A stretch of 64,000 nucleotides of DNA from Stenotrophomonas sepilia. GTDB taxonomy: Bacteria > Pseudomonadota > Gammaproteobacteria > Xanthomonadales > Xanthomonadaceae. The stretch lies in assembly GCF_003244875.1 (NCBI RefSeq), contig NZ_LXXZ01000026.1, positions 186,001 through 250,000 of the forward strand, read 5' to 3'. The notes beneath the pieces were generated by a model. The model had not been told where the DNA came from, ran no database searches, and saw only the letters and a program-made list of their open reading frames with translations. The stretch's first letter is position 1. Each line of letters starts with the position of its first letter. Of this stretch, positions 47,899 through 58,011 are shown in pieces. The position numbers and the translations under genes were made by a program.

Positions 47899-48519
47899 AT
47901 GACCTCACGCCAGATCACCCTTTATCACGCCGCCCGATCCCGCTCGAGCGGCGCCGTGGCCCTGCTCGAAGCGCTGGGTGCCGACTACCGCATGCAGGTG
48001 CTGGACCTGAAGGCCGGCGCCAACCTGGCCCCGGCCTATCTGGCCATCAACCCGATGGGCAAGGTGCCGGCCATCGTCCACAACGGCGCGCTGGTGACCG
48101 AACAGGTGGCCATTTATCTGTACCTGGCCGACCTGTATCCGGAAGCCGGGCTGGCGCCGCCGATCGGCGATGCCCTGCGCGGGCCCTACCTGCGCTGGAT
48201 GGCCTTCTACGGTGCCTGTTTCGAGCCGGCGATGATCGACAAGGCGATGCACCGCGAGCCGCCGCCGCGCATGATGTCGCCGTACAACGACGCCGAGACC
48301 GTGCTGCAGGTGGTCGAGGCCCAGCTGGCACAGGGTCGCTACCTGCTCGGCGAGACGATGAGTGCCGCCGACGTGCTGTGGGGCAATGCGCTGGCCTGGA
48401 CCACGGCCTTCGGTCTGGTGCAGCCTGCGCCGGCCACGGCTGATTACATCGCACGGATGAGCGCGATGACCGCCTTCGACCGTTCGCGGCAGATCGATGC
48501 GGAGCTGGCGGCGGCATAA
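47899..48519 (+). CDS. Glutathione S-transferase family protein
   Basis: 206 aa. N-terminal thioredoxin-like domain with NPMGKVPAIVHNGALVTEQVAIYLYLAD, covering the cis-Pro and the GSH-binding loop, and a helical C-terminal domain (LLGETMSAADVLWGNAL, N-capping motif). ATG 47899 has AAGGAG 7 bp upstream. Its likely regulator is the divergent WYL protein. Substrate unknown. Confidence 0.9.
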   Translation: MTSRQITLYHAARSRSSGAVALLEALGADYRMQVLDLKAGANLAPAYLAINPMGKVPAIVHNGALVTEQVAIYLYLADLYPEAGLAPPIGDALRGPYLRWMAFYGACFEPAMIDKAMHREPPPRMMSPYNDAETVLQVVEAQLAQGRYLLGETMSAADVLWGNALAWTTAFGLVQPAPATADYIARMSAMTAFDRSRQIDAELAAA

Positions 48520-48541
48520 GCAGCGCCGGCTGGCTTTCCTT

Positions 48542-48642
48542 GTAGAGCCGAGCCCACGCTCGGCTGGCTTCAGTAGAGCCAGGCCATGCCAGGCTGCCCC
48601 ATGGGAAGCGGGAAGAGCAGCCGAGCGTGGGCTCGGCTCTAC
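48542..48642. repeat. SMAG cluster of three hairpins
   Basis: Forward copies at 48542-48565 and 48573-48595, and an inverted copy at 48619-48642. The outer two share the same stem sequence (GCCGAGC...GCTCGGC); the middle one differs (CCAGGCC-type). Confidence 0.85.
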
Positions 48643-48714
48643 AAGGGCGCGGCGGCTGGCGCGGGATGCGGGTAGAATTGCCCGCTTTCCCGCCACCCGA
48701 ATGGATTAAGCGCC

Positions 48715-50133
48715 ATGACCGGGACGCCAGACGTCTTTCCGCCCGCCACCCCGGGCGGTACCCCGCTCGTTGCCCTGCCCGCTGGTCCGCGCAAGCCCGA
48801 CCAGGTCAAGGGCAAGCTGTACATCGAGACCCACGGTTGCCAGATGAACGAGTACGACTCGGCCAAGATGGCTGACGTGCTTGCCGCCAGCGATGGCCTG
48901 GAACTGACCGACAGCCCGGACGACGCCGACGTCATCCTGGTCAACACCTGCTCCATCCGCGAGAAGGCGCAGGAGAAGGTGTTCAGCCAACTCGGCGTGT
49001 GGAAGGGCCTGAAGAACAAGGGCCGCGAGGTCATCATCGGCGTGGGCGGCTGCGTTGCCTCGCAGGAAGGCGAAGCGATCATCAAGCGCGCCCCGTTCGT
49101 GGACCTTGTGTTCGGCCCGCAGACCCTGCATCGCCTGCCGGAACTGATCCGCGCGCGGCGCGAGCAGAAGCGCCCGCAGGTGGACATCAGCTTCCCCGAG
49201 ATCGAGAAGTTCGACCGCCTGCCCGAGCCACGCGCCGAAGGTGCCTCGGCGTTCGTGTCGATCATGGAAGGCTGTTCCAAGTACTGCTCGTTCTGCGTGG
49301 TGCCCTACACCCGCGGCACCGAAGTCAGCCGCCCGTTCGAGGACGTGGTGGTGGAAGTGGCGCAGCTCGCCGCGCAGGGCGTGCGCGAGATCAACCTGCT
49401 CGGCCAGAACGTCAACGCCTATCGCGGCCCATATGGAGACGGTGAGTTTGCCGACCTCGGCCTGCTGATCCGCACCATCGCCGAGATCGATGGGGTCGGC
49501 CGCATCCGCTTCACCACCTCGCACCCGCTCGAGTTCAGCGATTCGCTGATCGACGCGTTCCGCGACGTTCCGCAGCTGGCCAACTTCCTGCACCTGCCGG
49601 TGCAGGCCGGCAGCGACCGCGTGCTGTCGGCGATGAAGCGCGGCTACACCGCGCTGGAATTCAAGTCGAAGATCCGCAAGCTGCGCGCGGTGCGCCCGGA
49701 CATTTCCATCAGCTCGGACTTCATCGTCGGCTTCCCCGGCGAGACCGATGCCGACTTCGAGAAGACCATGAAGCTGATCGAGGACATCGGCTTCGACCAC
49801 AGTTTCTCCTTCATCTATTCGCGTCGACCGGGTACACCGGCGGCCGATCTGGAGGACACGATCAGCGATGCCGAGAAGCACGCTCGCCTGTCGCGCCTGC
49901 AGGAGCGCATCAATGCGCACGCCGCCAGCATCTCGCAGAAGATGGTCGGTACCGTGCAGACCGTGCTGGTGGAAGGGCCGTCGCGCAAGAACCCGAACGA
50001 ACTGACCGGCAAGACCGAGAACATGCGGTCGGTGAATTTCCCGGCGCCTGCGCGGTTGATCGGCCAGTTCGTGGATGTGCTGATCACCGAAGCGCTTACC
50101 AACTCGCTGCGTGGGCGCGTGGTGGCGGAATAA
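48715..50133 (+). CDS. miaB: tRNA-2-methylthio-N6-dimethylallyladenosine synthase
   Basis: 472 aa radical-SAM methylthiotransferase acting on i6A37 of tRNAs reading UNN codons. An extra N-terminal ~35 residues, then the UPF0004 domain ([10 protein letters not shown], cluster Cys), the radical SAM CxxxCxxC in CSKYCSFC, and the C-terminal TRAM region (~410-472). Start ATG at 48715 lies ~70 bp after the SMAG cluster. Confidence 0.97.
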   Translation: MTGTPDVFPPATPGGTPLVALPAGPRKPDQVKGKLYIETHGCQMNEYDSAKMADVLAASDGLELTDSPDDADVILVNTCSIREKAQEKVFSQLGVWKGLKNKGREVIIGVGGCVASQEGEAIIKRAPFVDLVFGPQTLHRLPELIRARREQKRPQVDISFPEIEKFDRLPEPRAEGASAFVSIMEGCSKYCSFCVVPYTRGTEVSRPFEDVVVEVAQLAAQGVREINLLGQNVNAYRGPYGDGEFADLGLLIRTIAEIDGVGRIRFTTSHPLEFSDSLIDAFRDVPQLANFLHLPVQAGSDRVLSAMKRGYTALEFKSKIRKLRAVRPDISISSDFIVGFPGETDADFEKTMKLIEDIGFDHSFSFIYSRRPGTPAADLEDTISDAEKHARLSRLQERINAHAASISQKMVGTVQTVLVEGPSRKNPNELTGKTENMRSVNFPAPARLIGQFVDVLITEALTNSLRGRVVAE

Positions 50134-50142
50134 GGCTAGGGT

Positions 50143-50199
50143 GTGCCGACCAACGGTCGGCACCCACCGGAAATGATGCCGGCCAGCGGCCGGCACTAC
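50143..50199. repeat. Two SMAG-type hairpins between miaB and the ABC exporter genes
   Basis: GTGCCGACCAACGGTCGGCAC at 50143-50163 and a GCCGGCC/GGCCGGC palindrome with a CTAC end at 50177-50199. They sit between the convergent miaB and ABC permease stop codons. Confidence 0.8.
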
Positions 50200-50212
50200 C
50201 GAATGACAGGCC

Positions 50213-51325
50213 TCAATCCAGGCGCTTGCGGAAACGCAGGATCGCCAGGGTCATCATCACCACGATGAAGGCCAGCAGCGCCAGTGCGTCGTGCCACAGC
50301 TCCCATAGCGAGGCGCCGCGCAGCATGATGCCGCGCACCAGGCGCAGGAAGTGGGTCAACGGCAGCACTTCGGCCAGCCACTGCACCGGCCGCGGCATGC
50401 CGGCGAACGGGAACATGAAGCCCGACAGCAGGATCGACGGCAGGAACAGGAACAGGGTCATCTGCATCGCCTGGAACTGCGAACGCGCGCGCGTGGAGAT
50501 CAGCAGGCCCAGCGCCAGGTTGGCCAGCACCAGCAGCACTGCGGCCAGGTAGATGTCGAGCAGGCTGCCGCGGATCGGCACCTGGAACAGCCAGGTGCCC
50601 AGCACCAGCACCAGCGTGGTCTGCAGCATACCGATCGCTGCATAGGGCAGCACCTTGCCGACCATCAGTTCGCTGCGTGATACCGGCGTGGCGATCAGCA
50701 GTTCCATGTTGCCGCGCTCGCGTTCGCGCACCACCGCCACCGCCGTGAACATCACCAGGGTCATGGTCAGGATCACCCCGATCAGGCCGGGCACGATGTT
50801 CACCGCCGAGCGCCGTTGCGGGTTGTAGAAACTGGTCACGCTGACCTGGCCACCGGCAATGCTGCCTTCGCGCAGCGGCCGCGTATTGCTGGTCGGGCGC
50901 GTATCCAGTGGCACCTGCGCCAGCTGGATCGCCGCACTCTGCACCACGGTGTCGCTGCCATCGACCAGCACCTGTACCGCTTCGCGTCCATCGAAGCGGC
51001 GACGCTCGAAGTCCGCCGGCACCACGATGCCGACGCTGATCTCGCCGCGGCGCAGCGCCTGCATCAGCTGGTCCGGCGTGTAGGCCTCGCTGCGTGGCGT
51101 GATCACGCCGGTGGCGACCATGTCCTGCACCAGCGCGCGTGAGGCGGCGCTGTTGGCCTGGTCGGCGATACCCGCATCGAGGTGGCGCAGGTTGAGGTTG
51201 ATCGCATACCCGAACAGCAGCAGCTGCATCACCGGAATGCCGACGATCATCGCCAGCGTGATGCGGTCGCGGCGCAGCTGCCGCAGCTCCTTGAGCATGA
51301 TCGCCCACAGCCTGCGCAGGTTCAT
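50213..51325 (-). CDS. ABC-2 type transporter permease (YhhJ/YbhR-like)
   Basis: 370 aa. N-terminal transmembrane helix ~20-45 (IMLKELRQLRRDRITLAMIVGIPVMQLLLFGYA), a large periplasmic loop, then five helices in ~175-365 including the ABC-2 signature region LTHFLRLVRGIMLRG. Overlaps the ATPase gene by 4 bp and should form an exporter with it and the HlyD-type protein; substrate unknown, possibly drugs or metabolites. Confidence 0.9.
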   Translation of the reverse strand: MNLRRLWAIMLKELRQLRRDRITLAMIVGIPVMQLLLFGYAINLNLRHLDAGIADQANSAASRALVQDMVATGVITPRSEAYTPDQLMQALRRGEISVGIVVPADFERRRFDGREAVQVLVDGSDTVVQSAAIQLAQVPLDTRPTSNTRPLREGSIAGGQVSVTSFYNPQRRSAVNIVPGLIGVILTMTLVMFTAVAVVRERERGNMELLIATPVSRSELMVGKVLPYAAIGMLQTTLVLVLGTWLFQVPIRGSLLDIYLAAVLLVLANLALGLLISTRARSQFQAMQMTLFLFLPSILLSGFMFPFAGMPRPVQWLAEVLPLTHFLRLVRGIMLRGASLWELWHDALALLAFIVVMMTLAILRFRKRLD

Positions 51326-52245
51326 GCCGCTGGCTCCCTGCCACGGCCACGGGTGGCGGCCACGAACACGTCCTCCAGGTTCGGCGCCACGCTATCGATA
51401 TGCGCTTGCGGGTCGGCGCTGGCCAGCGCGCGCCGCAGCGCCGCGACATCCGCTGCGCCTTCGTTGCACAGCACGCGCAGATGGGTGCCGATCTGCGCCA
51501 CGCTCAGCACGCCGGGCAGCTCGGCCAGCACGCGGCTGGCCTGGCGTGGCTGCGATGACGTGACCTGCAGCGTTCGTCCTTGCAGCCGTGAACAGAGCTC
51601 GGCCGGCGTGCCGTCGGCCACCAGTGCGCCGCGATCAAGGATCGCCAGGCGATGGCAGCGCTCGGCTTCGTCCATGTAATGGGTCGACACCAGCACCGTG
51701 GTTCCCGCGTCGGCCAGTTCAAACAGGGCCTCCCAGAAATCGCGGCGCGACTCGGGATCGACCGCGCTGGTCGGCTCGTCCAGGAACAGCAGTTCGGGCG
51801 AATGCACCACGGCGCCGGCCAGGGCCAGGCGCTGCTTCTGCCCGCCGCTGAGCGTACCGGCCAGCTGCGGCTGCCGGTCCTGCAACCGGTACTGCTGCAG
51901 CAGCGCATCGACCCGTTGCCGGGCCTGGTTGCGCGGCAGGTCCTGGATGGCGGCGAGGAATTCCAGGTTCTCGCGTACCGACAGGTCTTCGTACAGCGAG
52001 AAGCGCTGGGTCATGTAGCCGATGCGCCGGCGCAGTGCTTCGGCCTGCTCGGGAACCGCCAGGCCCAGCACCTCGATCTGCCCCGCACTGGGTTCCAGCA
52101 GGCCGCACAGCATGCGGATGGTGGTCGACTTGCCTGACCCGTTCGGGCCCAGGAAGCCGTACACCTGCCCGCGCGGGACGGTCAGGTCGACCTTGTCCAC
52201 GGCCAGAAGATCGCCGAAGCGGCGGGTCAGGCCCTGCGCATGCAC
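51322..52245 (-). CDS. ABC transporter ATP-binding protein
   Basis: 307 aa. Walker A GPNGSGKST (~33-41), signature LSGGQKQRLALAGA, Walker B LLFLDEPTSAVD, H-loop STHYMDEAERC. Starts with GTG, 20 bp after the HlyD stop, without a strong ribosome site, suggesting coupling. It drives the adjacent ABC-2 permease. Confidence 0.93.
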   Translation of the reverse strand: MHAQGLTRRFGDLLAVDKVDLTVPRGQVYGFLGPNGSGKSTTIRMLCGLLEPSAGQIEVLGLAVPEQAEALRRRIGYMTQRFSLYEDLSVRENLEFLAAIQDLPRNQARQRVDALLQQYRLQDRQPQLAGTLSGGQKQRLALAGAVVHSPELLFLDEPTSAVDPESRRDFWEALFELADAGTTVLVSTHYMDEAERCHRLAILDRGALVADGTPAELCSRLQGRTLQVTSSQPRQASRVLAELPGVLSVAQIGTHLRVLCNEGAADVAALRRALASADPQAHIDSVAPNLEDVFVAATRGRGREPAA

Positions 52246-52265
52246 CGCGATGTCCGCACCGGTGT

Positions 52266-53222
52266 TCAGAAGCGCACCTGCACCGGCAGTCCGGCCGGAA
52301 GCTTCTGCATGTCGCTGGCTGCATCCACGTCGACCTCGGCGAGGTAGCTCAGGCGCTCGACGTCATCGCCGGTGAGTGCGTAGTACGGGGTGAAAGAAGG
52401 CTCGCTGCGGATCGCGCGCACATGGCCCTTCAGTACGGTGCCCCCTCCCTCCAGCTGTATCTGCGCTGGCTGACCGACCTTGACCTGCAGGCGCAGCGGC
52501 TGCGGCAGGTAGACGCGCGCATAGGGGCGCTCGCCGACCAGCATCACCGCCAGCGGCGCCCCGATCGGTGCCTGGTCACCCTGCCGGTAGGGCAAGGCAT
52601 CGATCACGCCATCGCGCGGTGCGCGCAGCTGCAGCTTCTGCAGGTTGACGCCCTGCACCACCTGCTGCGCCTGTGCGGCGTCGGCGGCCGCCTGGCCCTG
52701 GGCGATGTCCTGCGCGCGACTGCCGTGCACCCGTTCCAGCCAGGCCTGCTCGGCGGCACGCACGCTGGCCGCGGCATGGCCGGCGGCCGCCCGTGCACGG
52801 TCCAGCTCGGCGGCGGCGATCAGGCGCTGGCGTGCCAATGGCTGCACCCGACGATAGTAGGCAGTGGCTTCAGCAGACTGCGCGCGCAACGCGGCCAGTT
52901 GTGCCTGGGCCTGTGCGATCTGTTCCTGGCGCGGGCCGAGCTTCAGCTCTTCCAGCTGGGCCTGCGCGCGCGCCGTGTCGGCCTGCGCCGCCGCGAACTG
53001 CGCGTCGCCGCGGGCGGGATCGAGCTGCATCAGCACGGCCCCGGCCTTGACCCGCTGGCCCTCGCGCACCTCCACCGTGGCGATCACCTCGGCCGCCGGC
53101 GCCGGCACCGTGATCCGGTCCCACTCCAGCGTGCCCAGCGCCGTTGGCGTTGACTGCCCACAGCCCGCCAGCAGGCCGATGCCCGCCAGCCCGAGTCCAC
53201 GCATCCCGTTGCCGATGCCCAT
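52266..53222 (-). CDS. HlyD-family efflux adaptor (YbhG-like), lipoprotein
   Basis: 318 aa. Signal ends in a lipobox (GLLAGC), then a biotinyl-lipoyl-like segment, a long Ala/Gln-rich coiled-coil hairpin (~80-200, e.g. AQLEELKLGPRQEQIAQAQ), and a beta-barrel region. ATG 53222 has GGAGGGG upstream. It is the first gene of the three-gene exporter and would bridge it to an outer-membrane channel. Confidence 0.9.
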   Translation of the reverse strand: MGIGNGMRGLGLAGIGLLAGCGQSTPTALGTLEWDRITVPAPAAEVIATVEVREGQRVKAGAVLMQLDPARGDAQFAAAQADTARAQAQLEELKLGPRQEQIAQAQAQLAALRAQSAEATAYYRRVQPLARQRLIAAAELDRARAAAGHAAASVRAAEQAWLERVHGSRAQDIAQGQAAADAAQAQQVVQGVNLQKLQLRAPRDGVIDALPYRQGDQAPIGAPLAVMLVGERPYARVYLPQPLRLQVKVGQPAQIQLEGGGTVLKGHVRAIRSEPSFTPYYALTGDDVERLSYLAEVDVDAASDMQKLPAGLPVQVRF

Positions 53223-53291
53223 GCCATCCCCTCCTGCGACGGCGACACGGTGCCACCTGCCCCGTGCACCCTCAATGATTCCGATCAGCCC

Positions 53292-53397
53292 TGACGGTTT
53301 TTTCGCCACGCGCGGGCAAGCCTTTTGCTGCAAGGTTGCTCCCCACCTATCCACAGCTTGATTCAGCATCATTCCACAGCCGGTGTGGAGAACCGGA
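53292..53397. repeat. 172-bp-period element, unit 1 (conserved portion)
   Basis: Order: TGACGGTTTTTTC (53292-53304), an inverted repeat around TTGCTGCAA (53325-53333), CCTATCCACAGCTT (53346-53359), an inverted repeat TCCACA/TGTGGA (53373-53389) and GAACCG. The same blocks recur at +172 bp in unit 2. This gap of ~440 bp (53223-53663) otherwise shows no coding sequence. Confidence 0.8.
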
Positions 53398-53564
53398 CGG
53401 GGGCGGCCGTACTGGCTGCCTGGCAGCGGAAGATGCGCTGCCGTCACGGGCTCCGGCCGACCGTGACGGTTTTTTCACCACCACCTCATACGCCTTGTGG
53501 CACAAGCACTGCGAAGGCCTATCCACAGCTTTTCGCGCCCCCCGTCCACACCGGGTGTGGAAAA
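53347..53564. promoter_or_regulatory. Four DnaA-box-like 9-mers upstream of phoH
   Basis: CTATCCACA at 53347-53355 and 53519-53527 on the + strand; TTCTCCACA at 53384-53392 and TTTTCCACA at 53556-53564 on the - strand. Each is 8/9 against the TTATCCACA consensus and each + box faces a - box within the same unit. No dnaA, dnaN or rpmH gene is close, so this is not an evident chromosomal origin. Confidence 0.5.
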
Positions 53565-53569
53565 CCGCG
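53464..53569. repeat. 172-bp-period element, unit 2 (conserved portion)
   Basis: TGACGGTTTTTTC (53464-53476), the perfect inverted repeat CTTGTGGCACAAG (53494-53506), CCTATCCACAGCTT (53518-53531), TCCACACCGGGTGTGGA (53545-53561) then AAACCG. The blocks match unit 1 at exactly 172 bp while the DNA between them has diverged. Confidence 0.8.
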
Positions 53570-53663
53570 TATCGGCCCGCCGCTGGCCGCATGCCCGGTA
53601 CGCGCGTAACCTTGTCACCCCGAGTCCATCGCGGTGGACGGCGCCCCCGCCCCACCCCAAGCA

Positions 53664-54650
53664 ATGAAAAGCATCGATCATCGAGACTTCACCCTGTCGC
53701 CGGAAGACAACGAGCGACTGGCCAACCTGTGCGGCCCCTTCGACGGGCACCTGCGCCAGATCGAGCTGAAGCTCGGCGTGGAGATCGCCAATCGTGGCTT
53801 CGTGTTCCGCATCAGCGGGCCCAACGAAGCCATCGTGGAGGCGCAGAAGCTGGTTGAAGCGCTGTACGCCGAAGCCGGCGAAACCACCTTCGACAACCAC
53901 GCCATCCACCTGCGCCTGGCGCAGGCCAACGTCGAGCAGATCGCCGAGCGCTCCTACGAAGCGCAGGACGTGGCGATCAAGGTCAAGCGTGGCACGGTAC
54001 GCGGCCGCGGCGCCAACCAGGGCCGCTACCTGCACCAGATCGCCACGCATGACATTAACTTCGGCATCGGCCCGGCGGGAACCGGCAAGACCTTCCTGGC
54101 CGTGGCCAGCGCGGTCGAAGCACTGAACGAGTCGCGGGTGCAGCGCCTGATCCTGGTGCGCCCGGCGGTGGAAGCCGGCGAGAAGCTGGGCTTCCTGCCC
54201 GGCGACCTGAGCCAGAAGGTCGACCCCTATCTGCGACCGCTGTACGACGCCCTGTACGAGATGATGGGCGTGGAAAAGGTGGTCAAGCTGCTGGAGAAGA
54301 ACGTCATCGAGATCGCGCCGCTGGCCTACATGCGCGGCCGCACGCTCAACGATGCGTTCGTGATCCTGGACGAGGCGCAGAACACCACCATCGAGCAGAT
54401 GAAGATGTTCCTGACCCGCCTGGGCTACGGCTCCACCGCGGTGGTCACCGGTGACCTGACCCAGACCGACCTGCCCAAGCACGTGAAGTCCGGCCTGCGC
54501 GACGCCATCGATGTGCTGCGCGAGGTCGAGGGCGTCAGCTTCACCTTCTTCGAATCCCGCGACGTGGTCCGGCATCCGCTGGTGGCGCGCATCGTCAGCG
54601 CCTACGACCGCCGCGACCTGCATCAGATCCAGCCTGGAGCGACGCCATGA
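53664..54650 (+). CDS. phoH: PhoH family ATPase (YbeZ)
   Basis: 328 aa. An N-terminal KH-like segment (~20-75: [21 protein letters not shown]) precedes the P-loop ATPase with [11 protein letters not shown] (~145-155), [18 protein letters not shown] and the Walker [18 protein letters not shown]. PhoH/YbeZ works next to YbeY in RNA metabolism in many bacteria (family knowledge). ATG 53664 is 100 bp beyond the 172-bp repeat; ybeY overlaps by 4 bp. Confidence 0.95.
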   Translation: MKSIDHRDFTLSPEDNERLANLCGPFDGHLRQIELKLGVEIANRGFVFRISGPNEAIVEAQKLVEALYAEAGETTFDNHAIHLRLAQANVEQIAERSYEAQDVAIKVKRGTVRGRGANQGRYLHQIATHDINFGIGPAGTGKTFLAVASAVEALNESRVQRLILVRPAVEAGEKLGFLPGDLSQKVDPYLRPLYDALYEMMGVEKVVKLLEKNVIEIAPLAYMRGRTLNDAFVILDEAQNTTIEQMKMFLTRLGYGSTAVVTGDLTQTDLPKHVKSGLRDAIDVLREVEGVSFTFFESRDVVRHPLVARIVSAYDRRDLHQIQPGATP

Positions 54651-55132
54651 CCCGTGGTCCCGTGCGACTGGACGTCGCCGTCAGTTATGCCCTGCCGCGT
54701 ACCGGGCTGCCGGCGGCAGTGAGCTTCCGCAAGTGGGTGGCCGCTGCCTTGAAGGGCCGCATCCGCGAGGCCGACCTGGCCATCCGCGTGGTCGATGCCA
54801 AGGAAGGCCAGTCGCTGAACCGCCATTACCGTGGCAAGGACTACGCCACCAACGTGCTCAGCTTCCCGGCCGAAGTGCCCGAAGGTCTGCCCAAGGGCGT
54901 CAAGTTCCCGCTGCTGGGTGACCTGGTGATCTGCGCACCGGTGGTGGCGCGTGAAGCCGACGAACAGGGCAAGGCGCTCAATGCCCACTACGCGCACCTG
55001 ACCGTGCACGGCGTGCTGCACCTGCTTGGCTGGGACCACGAGGACGACAAGGAGGCCGAGGCGATGGAACAGCTGGAGCGCGAGATCCTGGCCGAGCTGG
55101 GCATTGACGACCCGTACGCGGGCGAGCGCTAA
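54647..55132 (+). CDS. ybeY: rRNA maturation endoribonuclease YbeY
   Basis: 161 aa. The metal motif [14 protein letters not shown] gives the three His ligands (HxxxHxxxxxH). Conserved [17 protein letters not shown] lies earlier. YbeY trims 16S rRNA 3' ends and takes part in ribosome quality control. ATGA overlap with phoH indicates coupling. Confidence 0.96.
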   Translation: MTRGPVRLDVAVSYALPRTGLPAAVSFRKWVAAALKGRIREADLAIRVVDAKEGQSLNRHYRGKDYATNVLSFPAEVPEGLPKGVKFPLLGDLVICAPVVAREADEQGKALNAHYAHLTVHGVLHLLGWDHEDDKEAEAMEQLEREILAELGIDDPYAGER

Positions 55133-55197
55133 GGCCTATACAGCCGCGCCTACGCTCGGCTCCAACGCATCGCCCCCCGCAAACCTGACCGAAATGC

Positions 55198-55221
55198 AGC
55201 CGAGCATGGGCTCGGCTCTAC
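55198..55221. repeat. SMAG hairpin between ybeY and the next gene
   Basis: Inverted SMAG (GCCGAGC/GCTCGGC stem, CTAC end) ~15 bp before the next gene's start. A decayed partner lies at ~55142-55165. Confidence 0.7.
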
Positions 55222-55236
55222 AACGGGAATTTCTTT

Positions 55237-55806
55237 GTGCTGCTGCGTATTGCCCTGCCCCTGCTGCTCGTCGCGTCCGCCCCGGCCGCTGCCTTGGACC
55301 TGCCGGCGCTGATCGAATGCCGCCAGGGCGTGGCCGAGCAGACAGCGCTGGCGCCGCTGCTGGCCGACCCGCTGAAGGCCGTGGCCCGGGGCCTGCAGCC
55401 GCTGCCGCAGGGCAACCAGTTCATGAGCGAGTACCGGCTGGCCAGCCCGATCACCGTCTTCGGCCAACAGACCGAGCGGGTGGCGGTGGCCGGCGCCAGC
55501 ATCATGGCCGTCCTCGACCAGGCCGACCCACGCCCGCTGGCCAAGCGCCTGGCGCTGGAGATCGGCTACGACCAGGACGGCAAGTTCATGGCCGGTCGCG
55601 AGCTGGTCAGCCGCGACGTGACCGACCCGAAGACCGGCGAGTCTCAGATCGAGTCGATCATCCTCAGCGTCTCCACCGTGGCCTCCCACCCGGGCAAGAC
55701 CCTGGCCGGCTGTACCTACAGCCTGGACCTGCCTGAAGAAGAAGCCCCTGCCCGGCCTGAACTGGCCCCGCCGCCGATCACCGGACCGGGCAGCGACGGT
55801 CACTGA
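55237..55806 (+). CDS. Hypothetical exported protein
   Basis: 189 aa from a GTG at 55237. Signal peptide ~1-18 (LLRIALPLLLVASAPAAA). One Cys pair (ECRQG near the start, AGCTYS near the end) might form a disulfide; a Pro-rich acidic tail follows. No family recognised. Probably its own unit between ybeY and corC, with SMAG sequence before it. Confidence 0.65.
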   Translation: MLLRIALPLLLVASAPAAALDLPALIECRQGVAEQTALAPLLADPLKAVARGLQPLPQGNQFMSEYRLASPITVFGQQTERVAVAGASIMAVLDQADPRPLAKRLALEIGYDQDGKFMAGRELVSRDVTDPKTGESQIESIILSVSTVASHPGKTLAGCTYSLDLPEEEAPARPELAPPPITGPGSDGH

Positions 55807-55870
55807 CAGGCCGCCACATCCTGCTAGACTTGGGCCAACGCCCGGCCTGCCGGGTGCCTTTTTTCCAGAG

Positions 55871-56748
<878 letters not shown>

Positions 56749-56752
<4 letters not shown>

Positions 56753-58005
56753 AGCGCCGCAGTCTGATCCTGACGGCGTGGCTGGCACTGTGTGTGCTGG
56801 CCATGACCATGGCCCTGCCACTGGCCGCCTTCGCGCAGCCGGCGGCAGCCGTGCCCGCACCTGCCACCGCCAACGCCGAGGCCCCGGTCCCGCGTATCGG
56901 CGTGGTGACCATGCAGCCGGGCACCGTGTTCTTCGAACGCTTCGGGCATGATGCCATCGTGGTGATCGATCCGCTCAGCGGCCAAGCGACCTCATACAAC
57001 TTCGGCTACTTCGATCCGTCCGAGGACGATTTCATCAGCCGCTTCGTGCGCGGCGACATGATGTATTACCTGGTGGCGCTACCGCTGCAGCAGGACCTGT
57101 CGTACTACGACGAGACCGGCCGCGGTGCCAGCGTGCAGTGGCTGGACCTGCGCCCCGACCAGGCGCGTGCCCTGGCCGCTGACCTGGCCGAGCGGGCCAA
57201 GCCGGAAAACGCGCGCTACCACTACGACTACTACACCGCCAACTGCGCCACGATGGTACGCGACACGGTGGACAAGGCGCTGGGCGGTGGCCTGCAGTCG
57301 CAGTTGTCGGGGCGTTCGCGCGGCAACACCTACCGCAGCGAGTCGGTGCGCTTGGCCTCGCCCGCCCCGTGGATGTGGCTGGGCTTCGATGTCGGCCTGG
57401 GGCCGTTTGCCGACCAGCCGCTGTCGCGCTGGCAGGAAGCGTTCGTGCCGATGCGCCTGGCCGATGCGCTGCGCCAGGCACGCAACAGTGATGGCCGGCC
57501 GCTGGTGCAGTCCGAACAGGAACTGCTGCCACACCGCATCGATCCGGAGCCGAAGGAATTCGCGCGTCGCTGGTGGCCGTGGCTGCTGCTTGGTCTGGCC
57601 GTGGCCGGCGGCGTGCTGGTGCTGCGCAACCGCCCGCGCCTGCTGGCCGGGCTGGCCCTGCCGTTCTGGCTGCTGTGCGCCATCGCCGGCAGCCTGCTGG
57701 TGTTCCTGTGGGGCTTCAGCATCCACTACGCCGCCTGGGCCAACCGCAACCTGCTGCTGCTTTCGCCGGTGGCCGTGCTGCTGCTGCCCGGAGCAATCAG
57801 CCTGCTGCGCCGGCGCGTGCCGGGCCGCATGTTCAGGGTCGTGCTGTGGCTGCTGGCAGTGCAGGCCGTGGCGGCGCTGGTGCTGCACTGGCTGAGCCTG
57901 CAGGCGCAGTACAACGTGCAGTGGATCGTGCTGCTGCTGCCCGTCCACGTCGCGCTGGCGTGGGTACTGGGGCGCCATCCTCACTTGTCCGAAACACGGC
58001 GCTGA
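56749..58005 (+). CDS. Lnb/DUF4105-type membrane protein
   Basis: 418 aa starting at a TTG that overlaps the corC stop (TTGA), in the place where Lnt (apolipoprotein N-acyltransferase) follows corC in E. coli. Signal or first helix ~8-30, then a periplasmic domain with FFERFGHDAIVV and the likely catalytic YYTANCATMVRDTVDK, and five C-terminal helices (~280-415). DUF4105/Lnb proteins of Gram-positive species transfer an acyl chain to make lyso-form lipoproteins (family knowledge); activity here is only an inference. Confidence 0.75.
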
Positions 58006-58011
58006 CGCACG

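Noticed and set aside
53292-53569. Possible chromosomal replication origin
   Set aside because: DnaA-box-like 9-mers occur, but the AT-rich unwinding region and the dnaA/dnaN/gyrB or rpmH neighbourhood of xanthomonad origins are absent; kept as a repeat element only.
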